NCBI GenBank assembly: GCA_951640165.1
Contig: OX621257.1
Coordinates: 7,389,201-7,453,200 of the forward strand
DNA length: 64,000 bases
Reading direction: 5' to 3'
Origin: Pseudoips prasinana
Lineage: Eukaryota; Arthropoda; Insecta; Lepidoptera; Nolidae
The notes below the pieces were generated by a model. It was not told where the DNA came from. It saw only the letters and a list, made by a program, of their open reading frames with translations, and ran no database searches. Positions 19,121-29,239 of this stretch are shown here, one piece after another (the stretch's first letter is position 1; each line of letters begins with the position of its first letter). Position numbers and translations under genes: made by a program.

Positions 19121-19401
19121 TCAATCGATACCTCGTACTCCCCGGAAAAGAGTACGACCGCGAACGCGTCGCGACCACCACTTAGTTTGCGAATCGGACC
19201 GATAAAACTCCCTCTCCGGACCTAAAATGGAAGAGCGGTCCGCGTCACGTATTAACGTAGAGCGAAAATTGCACAAAACATACCTAAAATGATAAACCCT
19301 CGCATCCCCCCGCCAGTAACCGCCCAGAGTAGAGGTTCGAACTCCAAAGAGGGTGCCCTCGGGCGCGGGTACTCGTAGATGCTCGCCAGTCTACTTCTGA
19401 C
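19121..19401 (-). CDS. Candidate last two exons of an unknown host gene
   Basis: A GC-rich island in AT-rich surroundings. On the minus strand, acceptor ACACGCAG precedes exon 19401-19284 (118 nt, phase 0 in, phase 1 out), encoding VRSRLASIYEYPRPRAPSLE then a hydrophobic-leaning GGGMRGFIIL. Donor TTAG|GTATGT follows. A 62-nt intron ends TCCATTTTAG and exon 19221-19121 continues in phase 1 with a basic stretch (PEREFYRSDSQTKWW, RRVRGRTLFRG) to TGA at 19121-19123. Both splice sites and phases agree, which is the main support. Upstream exons are not found, since 19402-19600 holds a MITE, and the product is not recognised. A chance GC-rich ORF is the alternative. Confidence 0.35.
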
Positions 19402-19467
19402 CTGCGTGTATATGTAGAACATTAAATGTAAATATGTATTTGTATCTGTTAGATAGTATCCATAGTA

Positions 19468-19598
19468 CACATGCCAGCACATCAAACTACCCCAATCTGT
19501 CAAATTTCCCCAATTGAAAGTGAACCTTATGCTTATGTGATAAAGTGGAAAATCTATAAAAGAAATTTGACAGATTGGGGTAGCTGGATGTGCTGGCG
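19468..19598. mobile_element. MITE-T hairpin element
   Basis: CACATGCCAGCACATCAAAC to GATGTGCTGGCG, TA on both sides. It lies about 70 bp upstream (in gene sense) of the candidate exon, in its putative intron. Confidence 0.75.
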
Positions 19599-19606
19599 TA
19601 CCTACT

Positions 19607-19976
19607 CTTTTAAATAAACCACCCGCCAGTCCTTTACCGCACTTCTTACCTTAGCTCCAAGTTAATTTTCTGTGGTACATTTTTCATGTAGACTTCTTTC
19701 ACATAAGTAAAAATTCTATAGTACCTAATCGGCGCCCTTCTTACGTATCTTGCGATATTAAACCGGTATCAAAATGTGCGTTGACTCCAATAAAAAAAAA
19801 GAAAAGTGAAGCTTTGCTTAGTTTCAGCTAGATGGCGCTATGTGCTATGTACCAGATTTTATTTTTATTATTATGTAATATGTTAACATGTTTAGAACGT
19901 TTTGTATCTTTTACTGCCATATCCGAAGGTCAGCCAGGACAGGACAGGTCAGACGTTATAAGTTCGTCCTACTAAT
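19607..19976. other. Unassigned stretch
   Basis: No gene or family recognised. Confidence 0.4.
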
Positions 19977-20151
19977 ATTATAAATGCGAATTTTCGTGAG
20001 TATGGATGTATGGATGTTCGTTGCTCTTTCACGCAAAAACTTCGGAACGGAAAGTGATGAAACTCTGTAGTAATATAGCTTATAAACCCGAATAACCTAT
20101 AAGCTATAATTTATGACGTTTAAAGCAGGGGAAAGCGCGGGGCACAGCTAG
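19977..20151 (+). mobile_element. Hel1 Helitron, complete ends
   Basis: TCCTACTAATATTATAAATG start; CGCGGGGCACAGCTAG|T end with a weakened hairpin; internal TATGGATG repeats. Confidence 0.75.
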
Positions 20152-20220
20152 TTGTATATATTGCTTACGCTACGCAAACAAATACATAGAGCCTTTTCTC
20201 TCACAACCTAACTTTTAAAA

Positions 20221-20475
20221 CGGGCCTGTTAGCGTGGTTGGTAGATACGCTGCCTTTCACGCCTGAGGTCGTGGGTTCGATTCCCACCCGGGACAAATAT
20301 TTGTGTGCATGAACATGCCTGTTTGTCCTGAGTCTGGGTGTAAATTATCTATATAAGTATGTATTTACAAAAGAAAAATAGTATATGTAGTACATCAGTT
20401 ATCTGGTTTCCATAGTACAAGCCCTGCTTAGTTTGGGATCAGATGAACGTGTGTGAATAATGTCTCAGGATATTT
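20221..20475 (+). repeat. SINE-A, complete
   Basis: Head CGGGCCTGTTAGCGTGGTTG, B box GTGGGTTCGATTCCCACCCG, body TGTTTGTCCTGAGTCTGGGT, tail GCTTAGTTTGGGATCAGATG. Confidence 0.8.
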
Positions 20476-20756
20476 ATTTATTTATAAAACTAAACAGTCA
20501 GACAGTCTCGGGGGTTGTTTTCAAAACATCGCCTTAATTGTACAAACTTGTTTTTCCCATTACCATTTGGGGTTCAATAAAAAGTTTACGCAAAGTGTTT
20601 TTAGCCCAAAAGTTTTACTATTCAAAGGGCACTTAAGAGTTAGTAAATCAACACTTATAAAATTGAATTAACAGTTTGTGTCGGTGTAGGTTGTTTTAGG
20701 AAGTCATTACATATCTACTATAGTTAAAAAAATCATTACTTACATTAAAAAAAAAA

Positions 20757-21180
20757 TTGCCCACGGCGGCCAGTCTCAATTAGAGATTAGAGCGGGACAT
20801 ATTATAGTGCACAAGTGTGTGCACAAACACAGGAGCACTTTCAACTCTACTCTCTTGATCCGGTAAGACCCCTAGCGACACGACCAGAAAGAGGTCAGGT
20901 ACAAGACCGACGGCTTTAAGTGCTCTCCAAGGAACGGGGGTATAATACCGCCAACTCCCGCACTTCGGGCTGATGCCAAAAGAACATTCTTTTATATATC
21001 TATGTATACTATTGTCTGTTGTACCCAAATTGCCTACAGTCTGTTGAATTATTTGATATACCTTAAGTGTCTAATAAATACATATTCTTTCTTTCTTTCA
21101 AAAGCACTTTTGGCCTGACCCAGGATTTGAACCCAGGACCTCATTCTCTGCAGGTGAACACGCTACCACTGGACCAACGC
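20757..21180 (-). repeat. SINE-D with internal insertion
   Basis: Minus-strand SINE-D. Between the GGGCTGATGCC and AAAAGCACTTTTGGCC positions an extra block of about 120 bp (20978-21098, ending TTCTTTCTTTC) is present. AAAAG occurs on both sides. Confidence 0.65.
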
Positions 21181-21486
21181 TGGTAATTACCGTGACTATG
21201 ATTGAGTCTCATACATGAGTCTTCGATCAGAGGTCAAAATGTTTATCTTCAAGCCTTGTGGACATTTTCTTTAACACAAAGTGTTAAAAGGTGTTCGTAA
21301 ACAAACAGAGCCTACACTAAACGAACAACACATACAGATTTCTCCGCTAAAATTACTATGTTAATTGAGAGACATTTACTTGAGTAAGGCGGCTTCAAAC
21401 CTACTCATCCGGTTGAATTATTAACTAAAGTGTTATATATATGTACTATACTTACATGTAAAGCCTTATTCCACAGGTATAATATA

Positions 21487-21577
21487 TAATATCCTGGGAC
21501 ATTATTCACATACGTCCATCCGATCCCAAACTAAGCAGAGCTTGTACTAGGGAAACCAGATATCTGATATATTACAT
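21487..21577 (-). repeat. SINE-A 3' fragment
   Basis: TCCTGGGACATTATTCACAT to GATATATTACAT, cut by the Helitron that starts at 21579. Confidence 0.65.
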
Positions 21578-21578
21578 A

Positions 21579-21783
21579 CTAGCTATGCCCTGCAGTGTTA
21601 CTCGCGTTAAGCTTTATAAGTTATAGCCTATATGTAATTCGTATATATACCCTATATTACTATAAAGTTTCTTCAAAATCCTTTCAGTCGTTCTTGCGTT
21701 TAAGAGTAACAAACATCCATACATCCATACATCCATACATCCAAACATACTCACAAACTTTCGCATTTATAATATAAATAGGA
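21579..21783 (-). mobile_element. Hel1 Helitron
   Basis: The plus strand reads A|CTAGCTATGCCCTGCAGTG and ends CATTTATAATATAAATAGGA|T, the reverse of a Hel1 copy. It has a (CATACATC)n stretch inside. Confidence 0.75.
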
Positions 21784-21837
21784 TATTACTTTATGTACTG
21801 TAGTATGTACCTACTGAAAACTGTGAAATTGTAAATT

Positions 21838-21922
21838 TAATCGTCTAGCGGGGTATGAACTAGCAACATCTACAAATTTGGGGTAGGCGCTCTGCCGTTA
21901 AGCTACGAACGATACACCAGAC
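21838..21922 (-). repeat. tRNA-like SINE head fragment
   Basis: Second copy of the repeat at 480-556, with GGTAGGCGCTCTGCCGTTAA on the plus strand. Confidence 0.5.
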
Positions 21923-22027
21923 CAAATTTTAGGGTTTCACTACAGATCTTAAGGAGGGACAGCAGACTAGTAAGAGGTGACGTTCCTCAACATAAAGTTT
22001 ACTGATAGTTTAGAAAGCTATTATTGA

Positions 22028-22437
22028 TGGGCACGTTGGCGTGGTTGGTAAATGCATGCCTTCCAAGCCGCAGGTCGTGGGTTCGATTCCCACCCAGGAC
22101 AGATAATTGTGTGCATGAACACATCTTTTGTCCTGAGCCTGGGTGTAATTATCTATATAAGTATGTATTTACAAAAGAAAATTAGTATATGTAATATATC
22201 AGTTACCCAGAGTAGAATAGTAGTAGAATATATCAGTACACCAGAATTTTAGTTCTTAATAGTTTCCGCGAGAGGCGCTGGTGCTCAATGTATGGGAGGA
22301 AACTGTACGTGTGATCGAGAAAGTAAACTGCAGGAACTCGTGCTGGAGACACTGGTTTCCATAGTACAAGCTCTGCTTAGTTTGGGATCAGATGGCTTTG
22401 TGTGAATAATGTCCCAGGATATTATTATTATGGTTTT
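22028..22437 (+). repeat. SINE-A interrupted by about 146 bp
   Basis: Head and B box (GTGGGTTCGATTCCCACCCA) are intact to ATATATCAGTTA (22205). It resumes at TGGTTTCCATAGTACAAGC (about 22352). The intervening block starts CCCAGAGTAGAATAGTAGTA and is of unknown origin. Confidence 0.7.
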
Positions 22438-22535
22438 AGAGGACAGAATGACGTCTTGATGCTCCTAATAAAGGCCAGGCATGTATTTTTTGAGTCTTTT
22501 ACCTCTTTTAAACGAATTACATCTTGTTAGAATTA

Positions 22536-22653
22536 GTCATACCCGCCGGATATATGCGGACTTAATGGTATGATACCGTATCGTGACTAAGCTTCTAAGA
22601 ATATAAGAAACTTTAAGCAAATACCTTCCTTAATTATATCCGGCAGGTATGAC
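22536..22653. mobile_element. Short MITE with GTCATACC ends
   Basis: Inverted repeats GTCATACCCGCCGGATATA (22536) and the complement of GTCATACCTGCCGGATATA (ending 22653) bound 118 bp. Confidence 0.6.
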
Positions 22654-22732
22654 AGGACAGTTTAGTCAAAGTTATACGACTTTCACTTTCCTTATGAAGG
22701 TGACAACAGCAAAATCCGCGTTTTAAACAAGT

Positions 22733-23018
22733 TTTTGGAACGAAGTTCCTTATCGCGCGTTGTGAAAGGGGGCTAGACGGAAAAACTCTTACAAAAAGTT
22801 GTCACGACACTTTTTGCAGCTGTGCGGCGTGCGCATGTTTCTCTGTCTCTCTCTCTCTCTCTCTTATAGAAAGCAAGCCAGATATATTCATTTCTATTTC
22901 GCATTGAATAGTGTGGTGTCACGACGATTATTTTTGTTGAGTGTATACAGGTTTTTGTACATAATAAATAATTAGAAATAACTTCGTTCCATCCGGGTGT
23001 CCCTTGACACCTCTCAAG
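22733..23018. repeat. Repeat with GGAACGAAGTT inverted ends
   Basis: GGAACGAAGTTCC near 22738 and AACTTCGTTCC near 22980 face each other. Between them are a (TC)n run and TGTGGTGTCACGACGATTA. It ends near ATCCGGGTGTCCCTTGACAC. I believe it is dispersed in moths, but only one copy is seen here. Confidence 0.4.
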
Positions 23019-23124
23019 TTTTTTTTTATTTAAGTACTAGTTATAAAAATTCTCCCCAGTATTTTTTTTTCAGTCGATCGTTTTATAAATTGTTGGTAAA
23101 GGTTGACCACGTCATTATAACAAC

Positions 23125-23275
23125 TCAGATGTTATAAATGCGAAAGTTTGTGAGTATGGACGTATGGATGTTTGTTACTCTTTCACGCTAAAACTACCGA
23201 ACGAATTCCGATGAAACTTTGTAACAATATCTTACTAATATTATAAAGGCAAAAGTTTGTGAGTGTGTATGTTTG
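23125..23275 (+). mobile_element. Two Hel1 5' fragments in tandem
   Basis: TTATAAATGCGAAAGTTTGT occurs near 23132, and a second Hel1-like start, ACTAATATTATAAAGGC, near 23234. Both lack a 3' end. Confidence 0.55.
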
Positions 23276-23544
23276 TTAGCCGATATTTTGAATTATTCAT
23301 GCGTCAATTTTTATTGGTGTACTTAAGAGCTTGACAATTCTTAAGTATGACGTTTTACGTTAATCGCAACCGTAGGTATAAGCAAACAAGTACGGGTAAA
23401 ATGTAAAATAAACAAAGTAGGTATGGGTAATTTCGTCAGGCTGCAATTTAAAATATGCATATAGATTAATCTGATAATTAGCATAAATACCCGCTCTTAA
23501 ATTTATGCAAATCTCTTTAAAGATGTCTGGGACATATTTTATTA

Positions 23545-23645
23545 CTAGCTGTCCCCGCGACTGTGTCCACGTGGAATAGTGTCTTTGGTTAATATTCGAA
23601 AATCAGTACCTATTCACACCCGTTCGCGTAATGTCAAAGTAAAGT
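23545..23645 (-). mobile_element. Helitron 3' end, other family
   Basis: A|CTAGCTGTCCCCGCGACTG on the plus strand is a Helitron 3' end on the minus strand with a hairpin word different from Hel1/Hel2. Confidence 0.5.
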
Positions 23646-23685
23646 TAGCTGTAGTCAACCTCTTAAATCAAAATAGTGAAAAGGT

Positions 23686-23867
23686 CATTGACTTATATGT
23701 ATAACTAGACACGCTGTTTCCAATAAAAACTCTGTCGCAGTCCGGCTGTGCGCGAGGTGAGGGGCGCGGGCGCGGCGGCCTGAGTTGCAGCGCGGGCGCT
23801 GCAACTCAGTGAGCAAATTCTCAATATGGGATTGCGCGTCTAGTAGAATACATATCTAAGGTCAATG
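23686..23867 (+). mobile_element. hAT-2 MITE, 182 bp
   Basis: Ends CATTGACTTATATGTAT and its near-complement ATACATATCTAAGGTCAATG, with exact 8-bp duplications GAAAAGGT (23678-23685, 23868-23875). The GC-rich interior holds a perfect hairpin: arms 23780-23793 and 23796-23809 (CTGAGTTGCAGCGC). Confidence 0.8.
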
Positions 23868-23875
23868 GAAAAGGT

Positions 23876-24195
23876 CGCAATTTTTAAGTGCGCGGGGAAA
23901 ACGTAACCGATCAGTGTCAGTTAGCGTAGCGGTGATCAAGATGGAGTCTTAAGATAATTTAAAGTTCGCTTTTTTTTGCTTCCTCTTGATAAGGATGTTA
24001 GAGACTGGTATTAATTACAACGTATGTAATTACTGAGGCTACTTTGATCATGTGTGTACTTCGGGTTCATTAATGTTAATATTCCAAAGCCGGAATGCGA
24101 GGGATAATACTTCCAAATGAATAAGGGAGGAACCTATTTAACCATTAATTCCCTTGTGAATGTGCCGCGCTTCGAACTGCGAGCTTATTTTATTA
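23876..24195. other. Unassigned stretch
   Basis: No gene or family recognised. Confidence 0.4.
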
Positions 24196-24510
24196 TCTAT
24201 ACATATAATAAAATCGTAGGAAAGTCAAAACTGTACATTGAATATTTTTTTTAAGGGATACTTGGGGCGTGATCTACAATCGATATCGAAGCCAAAAATT
24301 TAGTTTTTAGAATTTTTGTCTCTGTGTCTGTTTGTCTGTATCCGGGCTAAACTCCAAAAGTATTGCATGGATTTACTTCAAATTTTGCATGAATATTACT
24401 AAGAGGTCGGGTCAACATATAGGCTACATATTATCACGCTATCACCTACAGGGGAGGAGCAGTGATAATTTATAAAGTTTAAAGCGGGTTAAACCGTGGG
24501 AAACAGCTAG
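24196..24510 (+). mobile_element. Hel2 Helitron, complete
   Basis: A|TCTATACATATAATAAAATC ... AAACAGCTAG|T, 315 bp, inserted between A and T. The 3' hairpin is degraded (GCGGGTTAAACCGTGG). No coding capacity. Confidence 0.8.
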
Positions 24511-24612
24511 TTATCTATATAAGTACGTATTTACAAAAGAAAAGTAGTATAGGCTCTATATCAGTTGTCTGATTTCCATATTACAAGGTCTGCTTAGTTT
24601 GGGATCAGATAT
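24511..24612 (+). repeat. SINE-A 3' fragment
   Basis: TATCTATATAAGTACGTATT through GCTTAGTTTGGGATCAGATA, directly after Hel2. Confidence 0.6.
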
Positions 24613-24782
24613 GACACCTGTCACTGATATGAAAAGAAAACTAAATTAAAAACAAAGACACTTGTTATCCGTGCAAGACCGAAATAGTTCCATCTCGCCA
24701 TTTGCCAGAACATTTTATTAGTATAGCGCTGATTATTCTGATGGTGCCGAGTGATTCTCTCAAAACATTACCTTACAAAGTA

Positions 24783-25043
24783 ACTTACTTACTTATCGTA
24801 TGGGCAGTGGTTGTCCTAGTGTCAGAGTTGTTCAAGCCGTCCAGTAGGCCTCTGACATAGCTTAACGACGGTTGTCTAATGACTACAACCGGGACCGACA
24901 GCTTAACGAGCCCTCCGAAGCACGGAGACGCTCAGATATTAATCCACTTTGGCGGTCACCTATCTATGGACTGACCGCGAGCCTAGCTACTTAACCTCGC
25001 CGATCGCTTACGGTCTGGTGAGAGCATCAAGCTATGAGCGCCT
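24783..25043 (-). repeat. SINE-S (5S-derived), complete
   Basis: The minus strand reads GGCGCTCATAGCTTGATGCT, then GCGATCGGCGAGGTTAAGTA, CGCGGTCAGTCCATAGATAG and GTGACCGCC. The body ends CCCATACGATAAGTAAGTAA. Second full-length copy of the family. Confidence 0.8.
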
Positions 25044-25060
25044 ATAAAAAGTTGTATCAT

Positions 25061-25795
25061 CGCATCATATCAGCCGCATGACGTCCACTGCTGGACAAAG
25101 GCATCCCCAAAAGATTTCCACAATAGAGTTAGGTCCATCATTTGGAGGGTTGGCGATCGCAGTATGATGGTCATAGTTAGTGTTGAATATGACTAAAGTG
25201 GCTGAATTAGACTGACTGTCATTTACGGTCAAATTGGTCAAAAATGGTCATTTTCAGTCCATTTGATTTCAGTATCTAATATTTTAGTACCTTTTAAGTT
25301 TTTGTCGTTGATAAAAGTCTACAACTTCTAAATTGAAACAAAAAAGTGGTTTTTATGACTTATAGTATTATTATATAGTGTTAATCATTTTACATTTCTA
25401 ATCATACGTGCATTTAGGACAAAATGGCTACGTCGCATCGCCTCGCGCATCGACTTTGATGTCGTCTTATCCTCTCATGATATAATACAAAATAAAACGT
25501 TGTTTCATTGAAATAAATAAATGATTGGGTGGTAGTCGAGAATAGACAATAATATTTGAGTCAAATTGACTGAATTTGACAATAATTGACCGGTCATTTA
25601 AGGTTTATGACAATTGTGACAAGTCATATTCAGTCATTTTACATCTCTAGTCATAGTACACAAAGAGACGCTGCTGCCCATCCCCTGGTAGATATTCCCA
25701 TGGGACGACTTCTACTCCCCTCACGAGATGAGATGGGATGGCGATATTTTATGCCGTTAGCCACACAGCAAAAGTTGTATAGTAGAAGTTTAATA
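25061..25795 (-). repeat. Repeat Z split by hAT-1
   Basis: CATCATATCAGCCGCATGAC and GTATGATGGTCATAGT precede the transposon. ACACAAAGAGACGCTGCTGC continues after it, as in uninterrupted Z copies. Confidence 0.75.
25178..25649 (+). mobile_element. hAT-1 MITE, clean 472-bp copy
   Basis: TAGTGTTGAATATGACTAAA ... TTTTACATCTCTA, exact 8-bp duplications GTCATAGT at 25170-25177 and 25650-25657. Removing the element and one duplication restores repeat Z. Confidence 0.85.
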
Positions 25796-26054
25796 TACTA
25801 TATTCTCAGGCTAGCAATTTTCCACGTTAATTAAATTGAACGTAAGTACTAGTTAAGTTATTCTCAGACCGTCTTCAAGTAAGACTAAGTTAACTACGTC
25901 TCCCGCATGATAGGACTAAGGAAGTTATATTAAGTGTGACATAAATAGGTATAAATAGTTATATATACAAAACACTTTACCGCAGTTTTAATACGTTATT
26001 AAATGACAATACAAGAACTTATAGCGTTTATAATTTTTTTTTTAATTACTTAAA
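25796..26054. other. Unassigned stretch
   Basis: No gene or family recognised. Confidence 0.4.
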
Positions 26055-26725
26055 CCTGGGGTTGTGGCACCTGTGCTGCTTAACGCAGTCGCTCTTCGAA
26101 GAGTGAGCGAGTTCAAATACCTCGACCAATTGGTTACCGAGGATTTAGAAGACGACTCTGATATCGAAAGGGAGAGGAGAGCAATGGCGGTCCGCCGTAA
26201 CATGTTGGGCACGCAGATTCGCGAGGTGTAGCTTGGGGGTAAAGATCACTCTGTTAAAGCATTCTGCCAAACTATCTACACCTCCAGCCTGTGGGTCCAT
26301 TACACGCAACGGGTCATCAACGTCCCTAGTATAGTACAACAACGCGTTCAGGGTGCTGGTGGGGCTCCCATGCTTCTGTAGTGCGTCTGCGATGTTTGCG
26401 CATGCGGCTTCCACACGGTGCTGCGACGGCGGGTCGCTTCGCTGATGTTTCGTACGCGTGGGAGTCCCAACATCGTTTTTGTGAACGCTGTCCAAATAAA
26501 TATAGGTTAAAAATGACTTAATCAATCGTTAAATCTGCTTCAACGTTGACAATCGATTCCGGACCATTTATGACGTCACATGTGGTCATGGAAGTCGATT
26601 GTACGATTGATTAAGTCATTTTTAACCTCTATTTATTTGAACGCCATTCGCGATAACGATGTTCGGCAACTTGGCCGGTACAGCCCCTGAACGTGCTCAG
26701 TGAGAAGACAGACAGTTCCAATCTG
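26055..26725 (+). pseudogene. Degenerate LINE reverse-transcriptase fragment
   Basis: Plus-strand pieces read EFKYLDQLVTEDLEDDSDIE, RERRAMAVRRNMLG, then after a frame break KAFCQTIYTSSLWVHYTQR, and later RGSPNIVFVNA. This order is typical of the thumb region and C-terminal domain of lepidopteran RTE-like reverse transcriptases. Stops and frameshifts show it is dead. A MITE splits the last part. Confidence 0.65.
26489..26638. mobile_element. 150-bp MITE inside the LINE relic
   Basis: Inverted repeats of about 35 bp start AAATAAATATAGGTTAAAAA (26494) and end with the complement (26638). GAACGC is present at both edges (26483-26488, 26639-26644), and the LINE reading (GTGAACGCCATTCGCG) is restored by its removal. 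Confidence 0.75.
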
Positions 26726-27061
26726 GGGCACTGGTTTCAAGTACAAACGCGTGTACCTGGAGCCCCAGAAGGTGGTAGATACTTAAATTAATTACTGTGA
26801 CCACTAACATAGTTTATAATTTGTAATTTTACTAGCAATATTATGGGCCAAGTGTCTGAAATAAAAATATTTTATTTTAGATGTGAATGATACATACATT
26901 GAGAACAGTAGAAATGTTATCGCACCATCAAAAGTTTTACGTGATACAGACATAGATATATGTATAACTTGTTTGTTGAACTCAATGGATAAACTCATAA
27001 TTATACGTTTAGCGCAGAGATGAAAAACTCAGGTCTGATATTAGTGTGTATGAAAAGTTAA

Positions 27062-27199
27062 GTTAGAGTCTGGGTATAATTATCTAAATTATTATATAAG
27101 TATGTATTTACAAAAGAAAAGTATGGTAGGTATATGTAATATATTAGTTATCTGGTTCCCATAGTACAAGCTCTGCTTAGTTTGGAATCAGATGGCCGT
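27062..27199 (+). repeat. SINE-A 3' fragment
   Basis: AGAGTCTGGGTATAATTATC to GCTTAGTTTGGAATCAGATG; head absent. Confidence 0.6.
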
Positions 27200-27339
27200 G
27201 TAATTTTGAATCTAAGAAAACCTATTTTATATGGAATATATGTTCTAGATTTGTTTTATAAAGAGGTAGTTAAATCTTATCATAATATGTAGACTTGTTT
27301 ATCTTACAAGCTGTATAAAAAGTTCAAAGTCAAAGTCAA

Positions 27340-27700
27340 AAAATTCTTTATTACGTAAAAAAATAACATTTATGTGGAATCGTCATATTTTTTTACCCTA
27401 CCGTGCAGTGCATGACGTGGCAGCTACTGAGAAACACTGCCAGAAAACTCAATAGGAATCCTTATTTAAAATAAAATTCACTTAAGATCATGTGTGTCAC
27501 AATCATGTGTGTTGACTCAGAACAACTCAATCCCAAGCATTTTTATCACTTAAATAATCTGATATTTTGTAATATATGCCCTGCTACACAATTTGGCTTT
27601 AATAATTCTTTAAAACTTTTTCGTAGACAATTCTCTAATATCATTGGGAAGTTTGTTATAGAATCTTATACATTTAGTACCTTAGTTATTGGAACAATGG
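27340..27700 (-). mobile_element. LINE-F 3' fragment
   Basis: Same 3' UTR and ORF2 C-terminal words as 10261-10576 (plus-strand CTACACAATTTGGCTTTAAT, GGGAAGTTTGTTATAGAATC). It extends further 3', with GTGCAGTGCATGACGTGGC. Confidence 0.65.
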
Positions 27701-27924
27701 GTTTACTCTAATGAAATTACGGCGAGAATATGACGAAACTTTTTGTTTTATTGAGCGAAAGAACTAAGAAGTTGTTTTAGTAGGTACCTACTCGCATTTT
27801 GTCGCGACTTCGCATGTACGGTCTTCGTCACATTGATAGTAACAGTAGTTAACCTTAAGCATTGAAAAATAAGGATTATTTTCGAACAACAATGTTTCGT
27901 TTGATGTTACGTTGAATATAGGTA

Positions 27925-28061
27925 CAGACGCCAGCACGACAAGCTACCCTAAGCTGTCAAATTTCTTTTATAGATTTTCAACTTTATCACGAAAGCATAA
28001 GATTCACTTTCAATCGGGGAAATTTTACAGATTGGGGGGTATCTTGATGTGCTGGCGTCTG
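27925..28061. mobile_element. MITE-T hairpin element
   Basis: CAGACGCCAGCACGACAAGC ... GATGTGCTGGCGTCTG. TA on the left, CA (mutated TA) on the right. Confidence 0.75.
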
Positions 28062-28343
28062 CACATCTAGACTTTGTCCTTTTGAATTTCACGAATGGTA
28101 TAATGTTAGTCCCAAAGTAATTAGAGTAGATTAAATTTATACTACGTTGCACCTGAAGCTTCGCTTGCGTATAAACTTATAATAGAATTTAGCGCGTTTA
28201 ATATGATCTAACTACTTTATTTATTTATTTATTCATAAAACAATTTACTTACATTGTATCTGAATTGTGATTACAAATAAGTGCATTAATTAAAATTAAA
28301 TATATAAATTACATTTACATAGGTCAGGTACAAGTGAAACATA

Positions 28344-28660
28344 TCTATACATATAATAAAATCGTAGGAAAGTCAAAACTGTACATTGATTTTTTTAAAT
28401 GATACTTGGGGCGTGATCTACAATCGATATTGAAGCCAAAAATATAGCGTTTAGAATTTTTGCCTGTGTGTCTGTTTGTCTGTATGTATGTCCGGGCTAA
28501 ACTCAAAAAGTACTGCATGGATTTACTTCAAATTTTGCATGAATATTACTTAGAGGTCGGGTCAACATATAGGCTACATATTATCACGCTATCTCCTACG
28601 GGGGAGAAGCTATGATAATTTATAAAATTTAACGCGGGTAAAACCGTGGGGCACAGCTAG
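28344..28660 (+). mobile_element. Hel2 Helitron, complete
   Basis: A|TCTATACATATAATAAAATC ... CGCGGGTAAAACCGTGGGGC, ACAGCTAG|T, 317 bp; near-identical in order to 24196-24510. Confidence 0.8.
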
Positions 28661-28834
28661 TAATAGAATAAAATTATAAAATATTAAAAACAGTTAACAT
28701 AACATAAATAAATCTACGCATAAATCATTAAAATAGTCAATTTTTTTCACAATTATTAACATTTTTTAATTAGGAAACATTTTAGCCTTATTTACGAGGA
28801 CATTAACACATTTAGGAGAAGATTAATGTGCATG

Positions 28835-29045
28835 GATGCATATCTTAACAGCTGTAAAAAGTCCACAGCTGGGCAAAAGCCTTCGCCGAGAATCATCTTG
28901 GGGATATGTCATAATCGCCACGTTAGGCAGACGAGTTGGCGATCGCAGTAAGATGGTCATAGTACTGAGAAAGAAGCTACTGTCCGTCTTCTGGTAGATA
29001 TTCCCTCGGGTTGACTTCTACAACTTTGTATGTACATACATACTA
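28835..29045 (-). repeat. Repeat Z copy
   Basis: AGTCCACAGCTGGGCAAAAG, AATCATCTTGGGGATATG, GGCGATCGCAGTAAGATGGT, then CTTCTGGTAGATATTCCCTC. The trinucleotide end is missing. Confidence 0.65.
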
Positions 29046-29239
29046 GCTGTGCATATAAGGTTTAATATATGTTTTGTTATATACATTTTAAGTAGTGCAG
29101 GCTGACTATGAAATTGTAAAATTTGCTTTTCAAACACTTTTACTATCCACATTTTTTTACCTCACTCCCTGGATACTACCTATGACTTGCCTACCCGCCA
29201 AATTACAGCTTCATACGTGAAGTAATTCCCGAGATCTTC

